Positions 7,908-17,262 are shown, numbered from the stretch's first letter. The stretch: 64,000 bases of DNA from Bog-257 sp963834135 (GCA_963834135.1 CAWIAN010000013.1:62001-126000), one strand, 5' to 3'. The notes: generated by a model from the letters alone, not told the origin. Numbers and translations: made by a program.

Positions 7908-8942
7908 ATGTTCGTCGATGAAGCCAAAATTCGGGTGAAAGCTGGCGACGGCGGCAATGGCTGCATGGCCTTCCGTCGCGAAAAGTTCGTTCCTCGCGGA
8001 GGTCCCTCGGGCGGCGACGGCGGACGCGGCGGCGACGTCGTCATGGAATCCAGCGAGCGCCACAATACCCTCGTCCACTTCCGCTTCAATCCCGAATACA
8101 AAGCCGAGCGCGGACGCCACGGCGAAGGCTCCAACCGGACCGGACGCGAAGGCGAGAGCATCGTCCTGAAAGTTCCAGTCGGGACCATCGTCTATGACGA
8201 TTTCACCGGCGAGTTGGTTCACGATTTCTCGCACGCCGATGAGCACGTCGTGGTCGCACGCGGTGGACGCGGCGGACGCGGCAACGCGCAGTTTGCGACG
8301 TCTACGCATCAGGCTCCACGCGAGCACGAGGAAGGTCGTCCCGGAGAAGAGCGCGACCTTCGACTGGAGCTGAAGTTGTTGGCAGACGTCGGCCTCGTCG
8401 GCTATCCCAACGCCGGCAAGAGCACGCTCATCTCTCGCATTTCTGCTGCGAAGCCGAAGATCGCCGATTATCCGTTTACAACGTTACAGCCGAACTTGGG
8501 AGTCGTCGTCGTAGGCGAGCCGCCCGATGACATCAGCTTTGTGGTCGCCGACATCCCCGGCCTGATCGAGGGTGCCAGTGAAGGCGCGGGTCTCGGTACG
8601 CAGTTTCTCCGGCACATCGAGCGCACAAGATTTCTGGTCCATCTGGTCGATGTCTCAGATGCCAGCGGACGTCCCGATCCCGTGCAGGACTACGAGGTGA
8701 TCACCCGTGAGCTCGCGAACTTTGGCAGCGGCCTTGATACCAAGCCGACGATGGTCGTGGCTTCGAAGATGGATGCCGCGAACAAGGACAAGCTCGCCAA
8801 GCTGAAGCGATACTGCAAGCGCAAGAAGCTGGATGTGTATCCCATCTCCGCCGTGACCGGCGAAGGCATCGACGAGCTGAAGTACGCGATGGCGAAGAAG
8901 CTGTCAGCCATACAGCCGTCAGCCATTAGCCTTGAGCCGTGA
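7908..8942 (+). CDS. obg: Obg family GTPase, ribosome assembly
   Basis: 344 aa. The N-terminal glycine-rich Obg fold (1-157, 'GGPSGGDGGRGGDVV') is followed by the G domain: G1 GYPNAGKS 165-172, switch TT 191-192, G3 DIPG 215-218, G4 SKMD 286-289 (Ser in place of the usual Asn of NKxD), and G5 ISA 313-315. It is a GTP-dependent 50S maturation and growth-control factor. No C-terminal OCT domain is present. The last dozen codons (SAIQPSAISLEP) are translated CAGCC-type repeat that continues past the stop, so repeat expansion probably reshaped the C-terminus. Starts at ATG 7908. Confidence 0.95.
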   Translation: MFVDEAKIRVKAGDGGNGCMAFRREKFVPRGGPSGGDGGRGGDVVMESSERHNTLVHFRFNPEYKAERGRHGEGSNRTGREGESIVLKVPVGTIVYDDFTGELVHDFSHADEHVVVARGGRGGRGNAQFATSTHQAPREHEEGRPGEERDLRLELKLLADVGLVGYPNAGKSTLISRISAAKPKIADYPFTTLQPNLGVVVVGEPPDDISFVVADIPGLIEGASEGAGLGTQFLRHIERTRFLVHLVDVSDASGRPDPVQDYEVITRELANFGSGLDTKPTMVVASKMDAANKDKLAKLKRYCKRKKLDVYPISAVTGEGIDELKYAMAKKLSAIQPSAISLEP

Positions 8943-8960
8943 GCCGTCGTCAGCTCTCCG
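8907..8960. repeat. Degenerate CTGACAGCTG-type repeat overlapping the obg stop
   Basis: Alternating GTCAGCCAT/CAGCCGTCAGCC/GAGCCGTGAGCCGT units starting inside the last codons of obg and running beyond its stop. Confidence 0.55.
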
Positions 8961-8990
8961 CCGCCAGCCAGGTAACATATACGCCATGGC

Positions 8991-9022
8991 GTCATCCTGA
9001 GCGCACTCGAAGGATCGCTGCA
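8991..9022. repeat. GTCATCCTGAGC-type repeat
   Basis: GTCATCCTGAGCGCACTCGAAGGATC-like unit between obg and nadD; other copies at 38472, 41519 and 58389. Confidence 0.6.
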
Positions 9023-9111
9023 GCCGGATTCGCTTCCACTCGCCGAAGGTATGATGTACGCAGCCTGAATACCCAGCTGACGGCTGATGGCCGAAAGCTG
9101 ACAGCCAATCC

Positions 9112-9804
9112 ATGAACATCGCACTCTTTGGCGGCACCTTCGATCCCATCCATCGCGGACATCTCACGGTCGCGCGTGCCGCGGTGGCTGCCTTCGGGCT
9201 AAAGCAGGTCCGGTTTATCCCAGCCGATATTCCGCCGCACAAGCAGAAGACGCCGATCACGTCGTTCTATCATCGCTACGCCATGGTGTCGCTCGCGCTG
9301 GCCGGGGAGAGAGACTTTATTCCGTCGCTGGTCGAAGCTCCGGATCCAGACGCCAGAGACCGCAAGCCGAGCTACTCGCTGGAGACCGTGCGCCGGGTGA
9401 AAAAGTCCCTGGGCAAGAGCGACCACTTATACTTTCTTATCGGGATGGACGCGTTCAAAGATATTGCGAAATGGTACAAGGCCGAAGAACTGCTCGCGGA
9501 GTGCGATTTCATCGTAGCGGCCCGACCTGGGTATTCACTTGCCGACGTGGCCTCGTCGCTTCCACCAAAGCTAAGGCCGTCGGCGAATGTGACTAAGTTG
9601 TTCCGCAAAGAAAAAATCGATGGACCGCTTGTGCTCGCCGGCGTCACCCTGTATATGCTGCCGGAAACCCATGAGAAAGTTTCAGCTACGCAGATTCGCG
9701 CCGCTGCAGGAAAAGGAGCAGCCCTTAAGCGGCTGGTGCCTGAAGCTGTGGCAGACTACATCGTGAAGGAAAGACTGTATAAAAAAGCAAAGAGCAGTGG
9801 TTAG
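9112..9804 (+). CDS. nadD: Nicotinate-nucleotide adenylyltransferase
   Basis: 230 aa. Converts nicotinate mononucleotide plus ATP to nicotinate adenine dinucleotide in NAD synthesis. It has the nucleotidyltransferase motif GGTFDPIHRGH (residues 7-17), the NadD-specific 'LIGMDAFKDIAKWY' and the C-terminal 'VSATQIRAAAGKG' (ISSTxIR motif). Cytoplasmic. Lies between obg and rsfS in the order seen in many bacteria. A degenerate repeat tract (9068-9110) abuts the start codon and leaves no clear Shine-Dalgarno. Confidence 0.95.
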   Translation: MNIALFGGTFDPIHRGHLTVARAAVAAFGLKQVRFIPADIPPHKQKTPITSFYHRYAMVSLALAGERDFIPSLVEAPDPDARDRKPSYSLETVRRVKKSLGKSDHLYFLIGMDAFKDIAKWYKAEELLAECDFIVAARPGYSLADVASSLPPKLRPSANVTKLFRKEKIDGPLVLAGVTLYMLPETHEKVSATQIRAAAGKGAALKRLVPEAVADYIVKERLYKKAKSSG

Positions 9805-9920
9805 TGGATAGTGGAATGTTGAAATGAGTTCAGGAAAAATTCCAGCGCCGTAGGGGCGGCGACAGGCTAGTCCGGGACGAAGCGAAGCGCAGTCCTGGGT
9901 AAGCGAGGTTTCGGAGTCAG

Positions 9921-9938
9921 AGCCGGCTTCAGCCGGCG
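9921..9938. repeat. REP-like palindrome upstream of rsfS
   Basis: AGCCGGCTTCAGCCGGCG, nearly identical to the copy at 7355, in the nadD-rsfS gap. Confidence 0.65.
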
Positions 9939-9990
9939 TCAAGTTTTGATTTCAAAGAAGACCGAAAGGCGCGCAGCGGATTTTTATTTC

Positions 9991-10461
9991 ATGAAAAAAT
10001 CTGAGATTCGATCCCAGGTAGCCATCGCCATACGGGCCTGCCAGGACAAGAAGGCTGAGAACATCACCGTGCTGCAACTGGACGAGCAGGCCAGCGGCTT
10101 CACCGACTACTTCCTACTTTGCTCGGGCGCCAACCCGCGCCAGGTACAGGCGATTTCCGACGAAATCGACCATCGGTTGAGCGCCGACGGCGTCGAACCC
10201 AAGCACATCGAGGGCTATAACCAAGCCGAATGGCTGCTGATGGACTACGTCGACTTTGTGGTCCACATCTTCTCGGAGAACGCGCGCAAGTTTTACGACT
10301 TGGAGCGGCTCTGGAAAACCGCCACCCGCATCGATCCGGCCGAGCTGCTGAAACCCGTCGCTAAGAAGGCAACCAAGCGTGTGGCGACGAAAGCTGGTAA
10401 GCCGGCGGCTAAGAAGACCGCGGCGAAGAAGCGCGCGCCCGCCAAGCGCAAGAGTTCCTGA
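9991..10461 (+). CDS. rsfS: Ribosomal silencing factor RsfS, with basic C-terminal tail
   Basis: 156 aa from ATG 9991; an in-frame TTG at 9946 would add 15 residues that the family lacks. The RsfS/DUF143 core is clear: 'KAENITVLQLDE..GFTDYFLLCSG', 'RQVQAISDEI', 'GYNQAEWLLMDYVDFVVHIF', 'FYDLERLW'. RsfS binds L14 and blocks subunit joining in starvation. After the core comes about 45 residues of Lys/Ala/Arg/Pro repeats (AKKAT, AAKKTAAKKRAPAKRK) resembling a histone-H1 tail, absent from E. coli RsfS. rlmH starts 3 bp later. Confidence 0.93.
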   Translation: MKKSEIRSQVAIAIRACQDKKAENITVLQLDEQASGFTDYFLLCSGANPRQVQAISDEIDHRLSADGVEPKHIEGYNQAEWLLMDYVDFVVHIFSENARKFYDLERLWKTATRIDPAELLKPVAKKATKRVATKAGKPAAKKTAAKKRAPAKRKSS

Positions 10462-10463
10462 CC

Positions 10464-10907
10464 GTGAGATTGCATATTGCATGGATCGGCCGGACGAAGA
10501 GCGCTCCCATTCAATCGTTGACGGCGGAGTATCTGAAGCGGCTCACGCCATTCGCATCCTGCGACGCCCATGAGCTTTCCTCGGAAGCCGGCTTGCTGAA
10601 GTTGCTGGAGAAGACCACCAAGCGCACCCATCCGGTGCTGGTGTTGCTCGATTCGCGAGGTCAGCAGTTAACCTCCGAGGAGATCGGCAACTTCCTTGAG
10701 TATCACCAGTCGCACGACACGCAGGAGTTGCTGTTCGCGGTCGGTCCTGCCGACGGCTGGAGCGATGAGATGCGTAAGACCGCCAGTACAATTCTCTCGT
10801 TCGGCAAAATCACCTTGCCACATGAACTGGCGCGCGTGGTTCTGCTCGAGCAGCTATACCGCGGTTTCACCATCCTGAAGGGGCATCCCTACCACGGCGG
10901 TCATTAA
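10464..10907 (+). CDS. rlmH: 23S rRNA pseudouridine-1915 N3-methyltransferase RlmH
   Basis: 147 aa, normal length, starting at GTG 10464, two bases after the rsfS stop, so probably translationally coupled. SPOUT-class features: 'VLLDSRGQQLTSEE', 'FAVGPADGW' in the knot, and C-terminal 'LPHELARVVLLEQLYRGFTI' plus 'HPYH'. Methylates pseudouridine 1915 of helix 69. The gene converges on the outer-membrane protein at 10930. Confidence 0.93.
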   Translation: MRLHIAWIGRTKSAPIQSLTAEYLKRLTPFASCDAHELSSEAGLLKLLEKTTKRTHPVLVLLDSRGQQLTSEEIGNFLEYHQSHDTQELLFAVGPADGWSDEMRKTASTILSFGKITLPHELARVVLLEQLYRGFTILKGHPYHGGH

Positions 10908-10929
10908 GGCGAAGTCAGAATTGCCGGTC

Positions 10930-12537
10930 TTAGAAACGGTATGTGTAACCGGTCGAGATCTGAAAGTTTCCCTGGGTGACAATGATGTCATCCGACAAGA
11001 GACTGCCAAAGTGTGAGACCGTTTCTGTGTTGTAGCGATCAGTGAGGTAGCGCACCAGCGTGGTTCCCACATCGAAGCGGAAGGTTGAATTGCGATTGGG
11101 ATAAATCTCCGCGACGGCTCCAAAATCGGTTGCGAAGCGGGTGAGGCCGCTGGTGTTCGGCTCTCCCAATTTTTGTACTGCATCCTCGTAGTAGATAAAA
11201 CCCGGACGCACCTTCGCGAACAGTCCCCAGTTTTGCCAGCGTTCGCCCACCCTGGCGCCGAACAAGCCCTCTGTCATGGGCCGCGCGCCACCTTGACCTG
11301 GAAGCACATTCAGCGAGCTATCCACTCCAAACATGCGGACAGGACTCCAAACGAAGTTTACTCCCACGCCTGAGTTGTACTGGCGGCAGCCGAGACAATT
11401 CTGGTTGACCACGGGCAGGCTGACATTGGTGTACTGAGTGCCGAGTTCCCAATGGTAAACGGCGGGCTTAGGCTCCTCGTCGTTATGTACTTTCGGCTTC
11501 TTCGTGGGCATGACGAAGTTATTGCCTTCATTCGGCAGCTGCCACACCAGCTTGCCCATAAAGAGCGCAGCGAAATCTTTGCTGGGTTCCAGCATGCCAC
11601 GCAAAACTCTGCCGCCCAGGATTCTGTGATTTCTGGCGACGGGGACCACAACGTACTTCTCCAGCGTGTCCTCACCCATGACCCACAACATGCCGCCCCA
11701 CGGAGTCATCACCCAGTCGCTGAGTCCCGTGTTATTGGTTGGCGGTTTGTGTACGCCCTTCGGAGGGTCAGTCAAACACGAGGCCTTGTAACCGCACCCG
11801 GGCAGGTAAGTGAAGCCACCGGCGTTCCCGATCGAGGTCTCGCTAAATGGTCCGACCTTCCACTGTGCTTCCCACGCTGCCGCCCAAGCCACACCTTCCA
11901 ATCTGGTGATCCAGTAATCGCGATGCTTCCCAATTACCGCGGTGCGACCTCGTGGACTGTTCTGAAAGAAGATGCGGCTGAAGACGGCTCCCTGCAGCGG
12001 ATGGCCGACATCATTCACCACGAAATCGTCCCCATCCGCCCAGCGATGAAGGTTGTAGCCGGAATATGACACGAACCAATCGTGGAAGTAAGGCAAGTGA
12101 GCCAAGTCGTACTGCAAACCCGAATCGGTCGCAACGCGAAACACATCGCTCGCCAAGGTGAATTCCAGGGACTGAAGCATGGCGGGCCAAAAATGAAATT
12201 TCTCGGGCGGCGTCGCGGGCTTCGCCGGTATGACGGCGGCAGGACTCGATGAGTTGGAAGAGTCTTCGCCAGGCGGCAAATCATAGTTATCAGGAATATC
12301 TAACAGCGGAACTGGACGACGGAACTCCTCCGATGATGGGGCGTCGGCGGTATCGGGAAACACGCCGAAACGTTCGTCCCCGCTGTGTCCGGTCGCAAAC
12401 AGGTTCTGGCCTGATGCGGGCCTATTTGCCACCAGCAGCAGGAAGAAAATCGCGAACCAACTAAGGGCATAAAATCCCTGGGGGATTCGGTTAAACCGAA
12501 GACAAAACACCACAGTCCTCTCGCTCAGAAATGGCAC
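10930..12537 (-). CDS. Putative outer-membrane beta-barrel protein
   Basis: 535 aa, GTG start at 12537. A hydrophobic stretch (about 26-42) and 'RPASGQ' give a late signal peptide, followed by a Ser/Pro-rich linker. The second half alternates short amphipathic strands with Gly/Asn/Asp turns and ends 'FQISTGYTYRF'; the terminal Phe is typical of outer-membrane barrels. A cysteine pair (NCLGC) sits in one loop. No catalytic motif was recognised. Stand-alone on the minus strand, convergent with rlmH. Function unknown; the barrel call rests on pattern only. Confidence 0.6.
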   Translation of the reverse strand: MPFLSERTVVFCLRFNRIPQGFYALSWFAIFFLLLVANRPASGQNLFATGHSGDERFGVFPDTADAPSSEEFRRPVPLLDIPDNYDLPPGEDSSNSSSPAAVIPAKPATPPEKFHFWPAMLQSLEFTLASDVFRVATDSGLQYDLAHLPYFHDWFVSYSGYNLHRWADGDDFVVNDVGHPLQGAVFSRIFFQNSPRGRTAVIGKHRDYWITRLEGVAWAAAWEAQWKVGPFSETSIGNAGGFTYLPGCGYKASCLTDPPKGVHKPPTNNTGLSDWVMTPWGGMLWVMGEDTLEKYVVVPVARNHRILGGRVLRGMLEPSKDFAALFMGKLVWQLPNEGNNFVMPTKKPKVHNDEEPKPAVYHWELGTQYTNVSLPVVNQNCLGCRQYNSGVGVNFVWSPVRMFGVDSSLNVLPGQGGARPMTEGLFGARVGERWQNWGLFAKVRPGFIYYEDAVQKLGEPNTSGLTRFATDFGAVAEIYPNRNSTFRFDVGTTLVRYLTDRYNTETVSHFGSLLSDDIIVTQGNFQISTGYTYRF

Positions 12538-13478
12538 GCGCCCCAGAATTTTAGAAGTGAAGAAACAGAGAATAACCGAATTTTAAGAGCTGGTCTACAT
12601 CCTAAATCGCATGTCGAAGAGCAGTTGTACAACGACTATTTCCACGACCTTGCGGTTGCTTGAACCTCGTCGCAGCCTTCGCTCAAACTGACCGTAAAGC
12701 GGTGCAAATACAACCACAACTGAACTCAAACACTTACAAAAGAGTGTGCGTGTCAGAATTGAATTGCTTTGGCGCGAAAGGACGCGATGTCACGAGAAGC
12801 GGCGCGACACGGGGGGAGAAATCCCCAATGGAAATTTCGCGCAGCCACATCCGTTTGTCCGAATTGATTTGCGGCGCTGGGCGTCGAGTCGGTTCCAGCC
12901 GATTCATCATTCGTGACCGTTCAGCACCTCTACAAGATCGAGCAGAATGCCGTTATTACGACGATAACGCATCACGGGGGAAGGGAGGATGCAGCTTTCC
13001 GAACTTGGTCTGAGAGCCGAAGCCCCCGCCAGGATTGATGAGTCGGTGGTAGCTCAAGGAAAATCGAAGAAGCGTTCGAATCGGCAACAGAATCAATCCG
13101 GAAGTTGGATGTACGGGTTAAAGAGAACTTTCCATATCAAGGTGCAGGTGAACAGCCTGGTCTCAGAAATACGCTCGGGCATAAACCGACTCTCTCAGGT
13201 TAAGCAGCATTTGGCATTACTTGGAAGATGAGCGACGTCGCGATAGAAACGTAAAGGTATTGCGCTGGCATCGCCAGCTCTCACAAGCTTGATTTTTTGG
13301 GCGAGACTCCGGGAATAGCCGTCCTGCAAACTTTTTAACTTGGACGTCACTGAAACGACGGAGACTCCCGCGCGGCGTGAACCGGGGATACGGTGTGGCG
13401 GGTCCAGGCGCAGCTGTCAATAGCAGCCGATGCTGACGTAGAATGTTGGACTGTTGTGGTGGGTAATAGAGTTCTGCA
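12538..13478. other. Long gene-poor region before the polysaccharide cluster
   Basis: 941 bp with only short open frames (12660-13013, 12989-13231) that lack good start sites and recognisable motifs. The DNA looks AT-richer than to the left. A TAGAAT at 13439-13444 with a poor -35 could serve gmd. It may carry the cluster's regulatory region or decayed genes. Confidence 0.4.
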
Positions 13479-14558
13479 ATGACTACAATCAATGGTGACA
13501 TGATAATGCAACGATTGACGAATAAAACGGCTCTCATCACCGGTATCACAGGCCAGGATGGAGCCTATCTCGCACAGCTTCTTATGGACAAGGGATATTT
13601 GGTCTACGGGACCTTTCGCCGTACGAGTTCCACGAATCTATGGCGCATCCAGTATCTCGGTATTCGTAACCATCCCCAGCTGAACATTGTCGAACATGAT
13701 TTGACAGATTTGGGATCCGCAATTCGCCTGCTAGAAAAAATACAGCCCGACGAAGTCTATAACCTGGCAGCTCAAAGTTTTGTGAAACTATCTTTCGATC
13801 AACCGGTTACAACGGCAGAGATCACTGGTATTGGCACGTTGAACGTCCTGGAAGCCATACGTATCGTGAATCCAAAGATTCGATTCTACCAAGCATCCAC
13901 GTCGGAAATGTTCGGTAAGACGGAGGGTCTGCCGCAAGATGAGCAGACTCGTTTCCACCCTCGCAGCCCTTACGGCGTAGCCAAGTTATACGCGCACTGG
14001 ATGACGGTCAACTACCGCGAATCGTACGACATGTTTGCGGTGAGCGGCATCTTGTTTAATCATGAATCGCCGCTTCGCGGCCTCGAATTCGTGACCCGTA
14101 AGATTACCAATGGGCTGGCTCGCATTCGCTTAGGCCAACTCGATTGTCTGGAACTGGGTAACTTGGATGCATCCCGGGATTGGGGATTCGCTGGTGAGTA
14201 TGTCGAGGGTATGTGGAGGATGTTGCAACAAGATGCGCCCGATACTTATGTTCTCGCGACAGGCACCAGTGCAACTGTGCGCGAGTTCATTGTTCTAGCT
14301 GCTCAAGCGGCGGAGATGAACATCCGTTGGGAGGGTGAAGGACCGGAGGAATTAGGCAAGGATGCCGCCACAGGTCGAACTCTGATACGCATTAACCCAC
14401 AGTATTATCGACCTGCGGAGATTGATTACCTGCAAGGTTCCGCGGCAAAAGCAGAAAAGTTACTTGGCTGGAAACCCCAGACCACCCTCGACTCACTCAC
14501 CCGCATGATGCAAGAGGCAGACTTAGCCCGCGTTTCCGAAGGCCCTTGTCTATATTGA
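13479..14558 (+). CDS. gmd: GDP-mannose 4,6-dehydratase
   Basis: 359 aa short-chain dehydrogenase. NAD(P)-binding GxxGxxG (GITGQDG, residues 22-28), 'NLAAQSFV', 'STSEMFGK', and catalytic Tyr165-x3-Lys169 (SPYGVAKLYAHW). 'GILFNHESPLRG' and 'VTRKIT' are Gmd signatures. Converts GDP-mannose to GDP-4-keto-6-deoxymannose. It is followed 9 bp later by the matching reductase, so the pair should supply a GDP-6-deoxyhexose, probably GDP-D-rhamnose. ATG 13479 is used; an in-frame ATG lies a few codons downstream. Confidence 0.95.
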   Translation: MTTINGDMIMQRLTNKTALITGITGQDGAYLAQLLMDKGYLVYGTFRRTSSTNLWRIQYLGIRNHPQLNIVEHDLTDLGSAIRLLEKIQPDEVYNLAAQSFVKLSFDQPVTTAEITGIGTLNVLEAIRIVNPKIRFYQASTSEMFGKTEGLPQDEQTRFHPRSPYGVAKLYAHWMTVNYRESYDMFAVSGILFNHESPLRGLEFVTRKITNGLARIRLGQLDCLELGNLDASRDWGFAGEYVEGMWRMLQQDAPDTYVLATGTSATVREFIVLAAQAAEMNIRWEGEGPEELGKDAATGRTLIRINPQYYRPAEIDYLQGSAAKAEKLLGWKPQTTLDSLTRMMQEADLARVSEGPCLY

Positions 14559-14567
14559 GCAATACCG

Positions 14568-15482
14568 ATGACGAGAATAGCTCTGGTGACCGGAGCGGCC
14601 GGGTTTACCGGCCGTTATGTTGTAGAAGCTCTACGACAGAAACAGTATAGAGTAATTGCGCTGGGGAGTCGCCCGGAAGAAGTAGGAGATGAATGGATCT
14701 CCTGTGACCTGACCGATCAGGCACAGGTGCGGGCGACCGTCACACCTCTAGCGCCAGAGTACGTCGTCCACCTTGCCGCAGTTTCCTTCGTGGGTCACGA
14801 TAAAGAAGAAGATTTTTATCGGACTAATGTCATTGGCACAAGCAATCTTCTGTCGGCTCTGTCGGAGGGGTCCTCCAAGCCACGGAAAATCCTTCTAGCC
14901 AGCAGCGCTAACGTATACGGAAGATGTGCCGAACAGCCCTTCACGGAAGATGCGTGTCCGGCACCAGTAAATCACTATGCAGCGAGCAAGCTCGCGATGG
15001 AACATCTGGCCCGCAACTGGTTCGACTGTCTTCCTGTCGTGATTACCCGGCCATTCAACTACACTGGCCCTGGACAAAGTGAGAAGTTTATCGTTCCGAA
15101 GCTAGTGGCACATTTTCGCGCTCGCAAAAACTCAATTCACCTAGGGAATGTCACCGCCGAACGCGATTTCATGGACGTTGATGATCTGGTAGAAGCGTAC
15201 ATACGCCTGCTTAGTTCGGAGGCCTGCGGCGAAATTGTGAACATTTGTACGGGGAGTACATTGAGCGTCTCCCGAATTGTTGAGTACTTAAGCGAGATAG
15301 CTGGCTACAAGATACGGGTTGAGATCGATCCTGACCTCGTGCGACCCGCCGACATCCCTAAACTGAGGGGCAGTAGCGAAAAACTGGCCAGACTCACCGG
15401 CTTCAGGCCGCAACGGCCGTTTGTCGAAACATTACGTCGTATGTGTAAATATCCTGGCGACGCAAGGTTCGAACCGCTATAA
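14568..15482 (+). CDS. rmd: GDP-4-keto-6-deoxymannose reductase (GDP-D-rhamnose synthesis)
   Basis: 304 aa extended SDR: 'VTGAAGFTGRYVVEAL' (GxxGxxG), 'VVHLAAVSFVGHD', 'SSANVYG', YAASK catalytic Tyr-Lys, 'RPFNYTGPGQ'. The similarity pattern is that of Rmd (D-rhamnose branch) rather than Fcl/WcaG (L-fucose), inferred from length and from 'LAAVSFV' and 'FNYTGPGQ'. A neighbouring NAD-sugar epimerase remains possible. Pairs with gmd. Confidence 0.85.
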   Translation: MTRIALVTGAAGFTGRYVVEALRQKQYRVIALGSRPEEVGDEWISCDLTDQAQVRATVTPLAPEYVVHLAAVSFVGHDKEEDFYRTNVIGTSNLLSALSEGSSKPRKILLASSANVYGRCAEQPFTEDACPAPVNHYAASKLAMEHLARNWFDCLPVVITRPFNYTGPGQSEKFIVPKLVAHFRARKNSIHLGNVTAERDFMDVDDLVEAYIRLLSSEACGEIVNICTGSTLSVSRIVEYLSEIAGYKIRVEIDPDLVRPADIPKLRGSSEKLARLTGFRPQRPFVETLRRMCKYPGDARFEPL

Positions 15483-15984
15483 ACATTCTTACTTTCCAAC
15501 CTCCGGCAAGACGTCGCCGTTGATTCGTTTTGCTCCGATACCCGGATCCGCGAGTCCGGCGCCCGGGACGGTGATTTTCTTGCCGTTGTACGTTCCCCTC
15601 CGGCAAGCTATTTGCCGCCGCATATTTAAATCTTGGTACTCGTTAACATCCAGCCAGTCGTTGCAGGGTCGAATGTTCGCCGTCTCCTGCTGGCGCCAGA
15701 GCGCCCGGTGAAGGCGACCATATAGCATGGGTTGATACCTATGAATACTCGGGGCCGCCTAACTAGCTTGCTGCGGGAGAATGGGAACGGGCACGCGCAC
15801 GCCTATTCAATCTGGAGCATTTCAGAGGCTCATTGGCGAAGCTGCAGAGGCTGAACGACAGCACATTCCTAGCGTATAATGTTGCAATATTCTTCTCCGA
15901 TTTGTGTCCGGCTGCTGCGGGGCGTCACCAAACTGGCAGCAGTGGCCACTACGATCAACGCTAGCAAGAAGCTCGAATTCTGAC
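15483..15984. other. Intergenic region with possible gene remnant
   Basis: 502 bp without a confident gene. On the minus strand about 15489-15728 an 80-codon open frame contains a protein-like 'RRGTYNGKKITVPGAGLADP' stretch but has no upstream domain, and it opposes every neighbour. It may be a fragment of a lost gene. Confidence 0.3.
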
Positions 15985-17193
15985 ATGTCTGATCTGAAGC
16001 ATAATCTCGAAGAGTGCAGAAGGCTCTACCCGGCAGTGGGGGGACTGAACCCACGCGGTCCTGGCTTGCGTAACCACTTGATCCAATTTGCAAAAAGGGT
16101 CATGCGCCGTAGTCTGTCGTGGTACACACGACCTATACAACATTTTGAAGCTGCGGTTATTCGCACGCTCGATGGTCTCGTCCAATCGCATGATGATCTA
16201 ACCGTGCAAGCAGAGAAGTTCAAGCAACTGGAGTCGTCCTGGCGTCAGAACGTCCCTGCTTTCCTCAATGCCGTCTCGACGGTGAATGCCTTTGGATACG
16301 AACTTGTAGAAGCTCGCCGCCAATTGGAGCGGCAGATTGCGTCCGTGCGGCAACAACTGGACGAGGAGTCGGAAGCCGGCCTTCCCTCACTGAGTCAAGA
16401 TATCGAAAGCAGGCTCCAGTCCGTGTGCCAGGAGGCCCGTCAGGAATCGGAGCAGGAGCTTAAATCTTTGCGCGGCGGTCTCCAGCAGACGAATGAAAGC
16501 ATCGTTGCTACCTGGGAACGCATCGAGTTTGTTCGCTGCGAAATGATGTACGAAATGAAGTACGGGCGGCAAGGGTTGGGGGCCGCATTCCCTCTAGAAT
16601 CGAATCGCGTGGAACCGAGGATCGTTTCGCTTAAGAAGGTCGCGGCAGCTCGCCAACTTGGCCTGAAACTCAATCTCGGTTGTGGGCACCTTCCGCTTGA
16701 AGGGTACGTCAATGTCGACCGGCGGGAACTGCCCGGTGTGGACGTGGTAGCTGATGTCGCAGATTTGGGTTTCGATGAAGGCAGCGTCGAGGAAATTTTC
16801 GCCTCACACCTGTTGGAGCATTTCCCCGAAGAAATGTTGCGTCGTCGTTTGATTCCGACTTGGCGGAGCCTATTAGCGCCCGGAGGTGTATTTAGGGCGG
16901 TCGTTCCTGATGGGGAGGCAATGCTTGCGGGAGTAGCTGCCGGCACTTACTCGTTCAGTGACTTCAGGGCTGTTCTTTTTGGCGCCCAAGAGTACTCTGG
17001 CGATTTTCATTTCAACCTCTTCACCCCAGATAGACTTTGTAGTTTGCTGGAGGAAGCTGGATTTGCCGACATTCGCGTGAATGCCCGTGCACGTTTAAAC
17101 GGCAGGTGCTTCGAGTTCGATGTTTCCGCTACGAAGCCGCCGCACGGTGGACTATCCCGGCCGTTGTCGCACAGCATCACAGATAGCCAATAA
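15985..17193 (+). CDS. SAM-dependent methyltransferase with N-terminal coiled coil
   Basis: 402 aa from ATG 15985; the frame is open upstream to 15904 but without motifs. The first about 200 residues are charged and helical (heptad-like Gln/Glu/Leu runs around 80-185). A class I methyltransferase domain follows from about residue 225: 'LNLGCGHLPLEGYVNVD' (motif I), 'DVVADVADLGF', 'FASHLLEHFPEE', 'LAPGGVFRAVVPD'. Such proteins in polysaccharide clusters methylate sugars or cap chains; the coiled coil may act as a scaffold or length ruler. The substrate is unknown. Confidence 0.8.
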   Translation: MSDLKHNLEECRRLYPAVGGLNPRGPGLRNHLIQFAKRVMRRSLSWYTRPIQHFEAAVIRTLDGLVQSHDDLTVQAEKFKQLESSWRQNVPAFLNAVSTVNAFGYELVEARRQLERQIASVRQQLDEESEAGLPSLSQDIESRLQSVCQEARQESEQELKSLRGGLQQTNESIVATWERIEFVRCEMMYEMKYGRQGLGAAFPLESNRVEPRIVSLKKVAAARQLGLKLNLGCGHLPLEGYVNVDRRELPGVDVVADVADLGFDEGSVEEIFASHLLEHFPEEMLRRRLIPTWRSLLAPGGVFRAVVPDGEAMLAGVAAGTYSFSDFRAVLFGAQEYSGDFHFNLFTPDRLCSLLEEAGFADIRVNARARLNGRCFEFDVSATKPPHGGLSRPLSHSITDSQ

Positions 17194-17262
17194 GATCGAG
17201 CAACTTTCTCTCCTCGCAAAATTCTACTCTGATCGACCGGTAGCCGAAACTAGAGTTGTTAG

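Noticed and set aside
12660..13231. Two overlapping plus-strand frames in the region before gmd
   Set aside because: Poor starts, mutual overlap and no protein-like motif; treated as non-coding.
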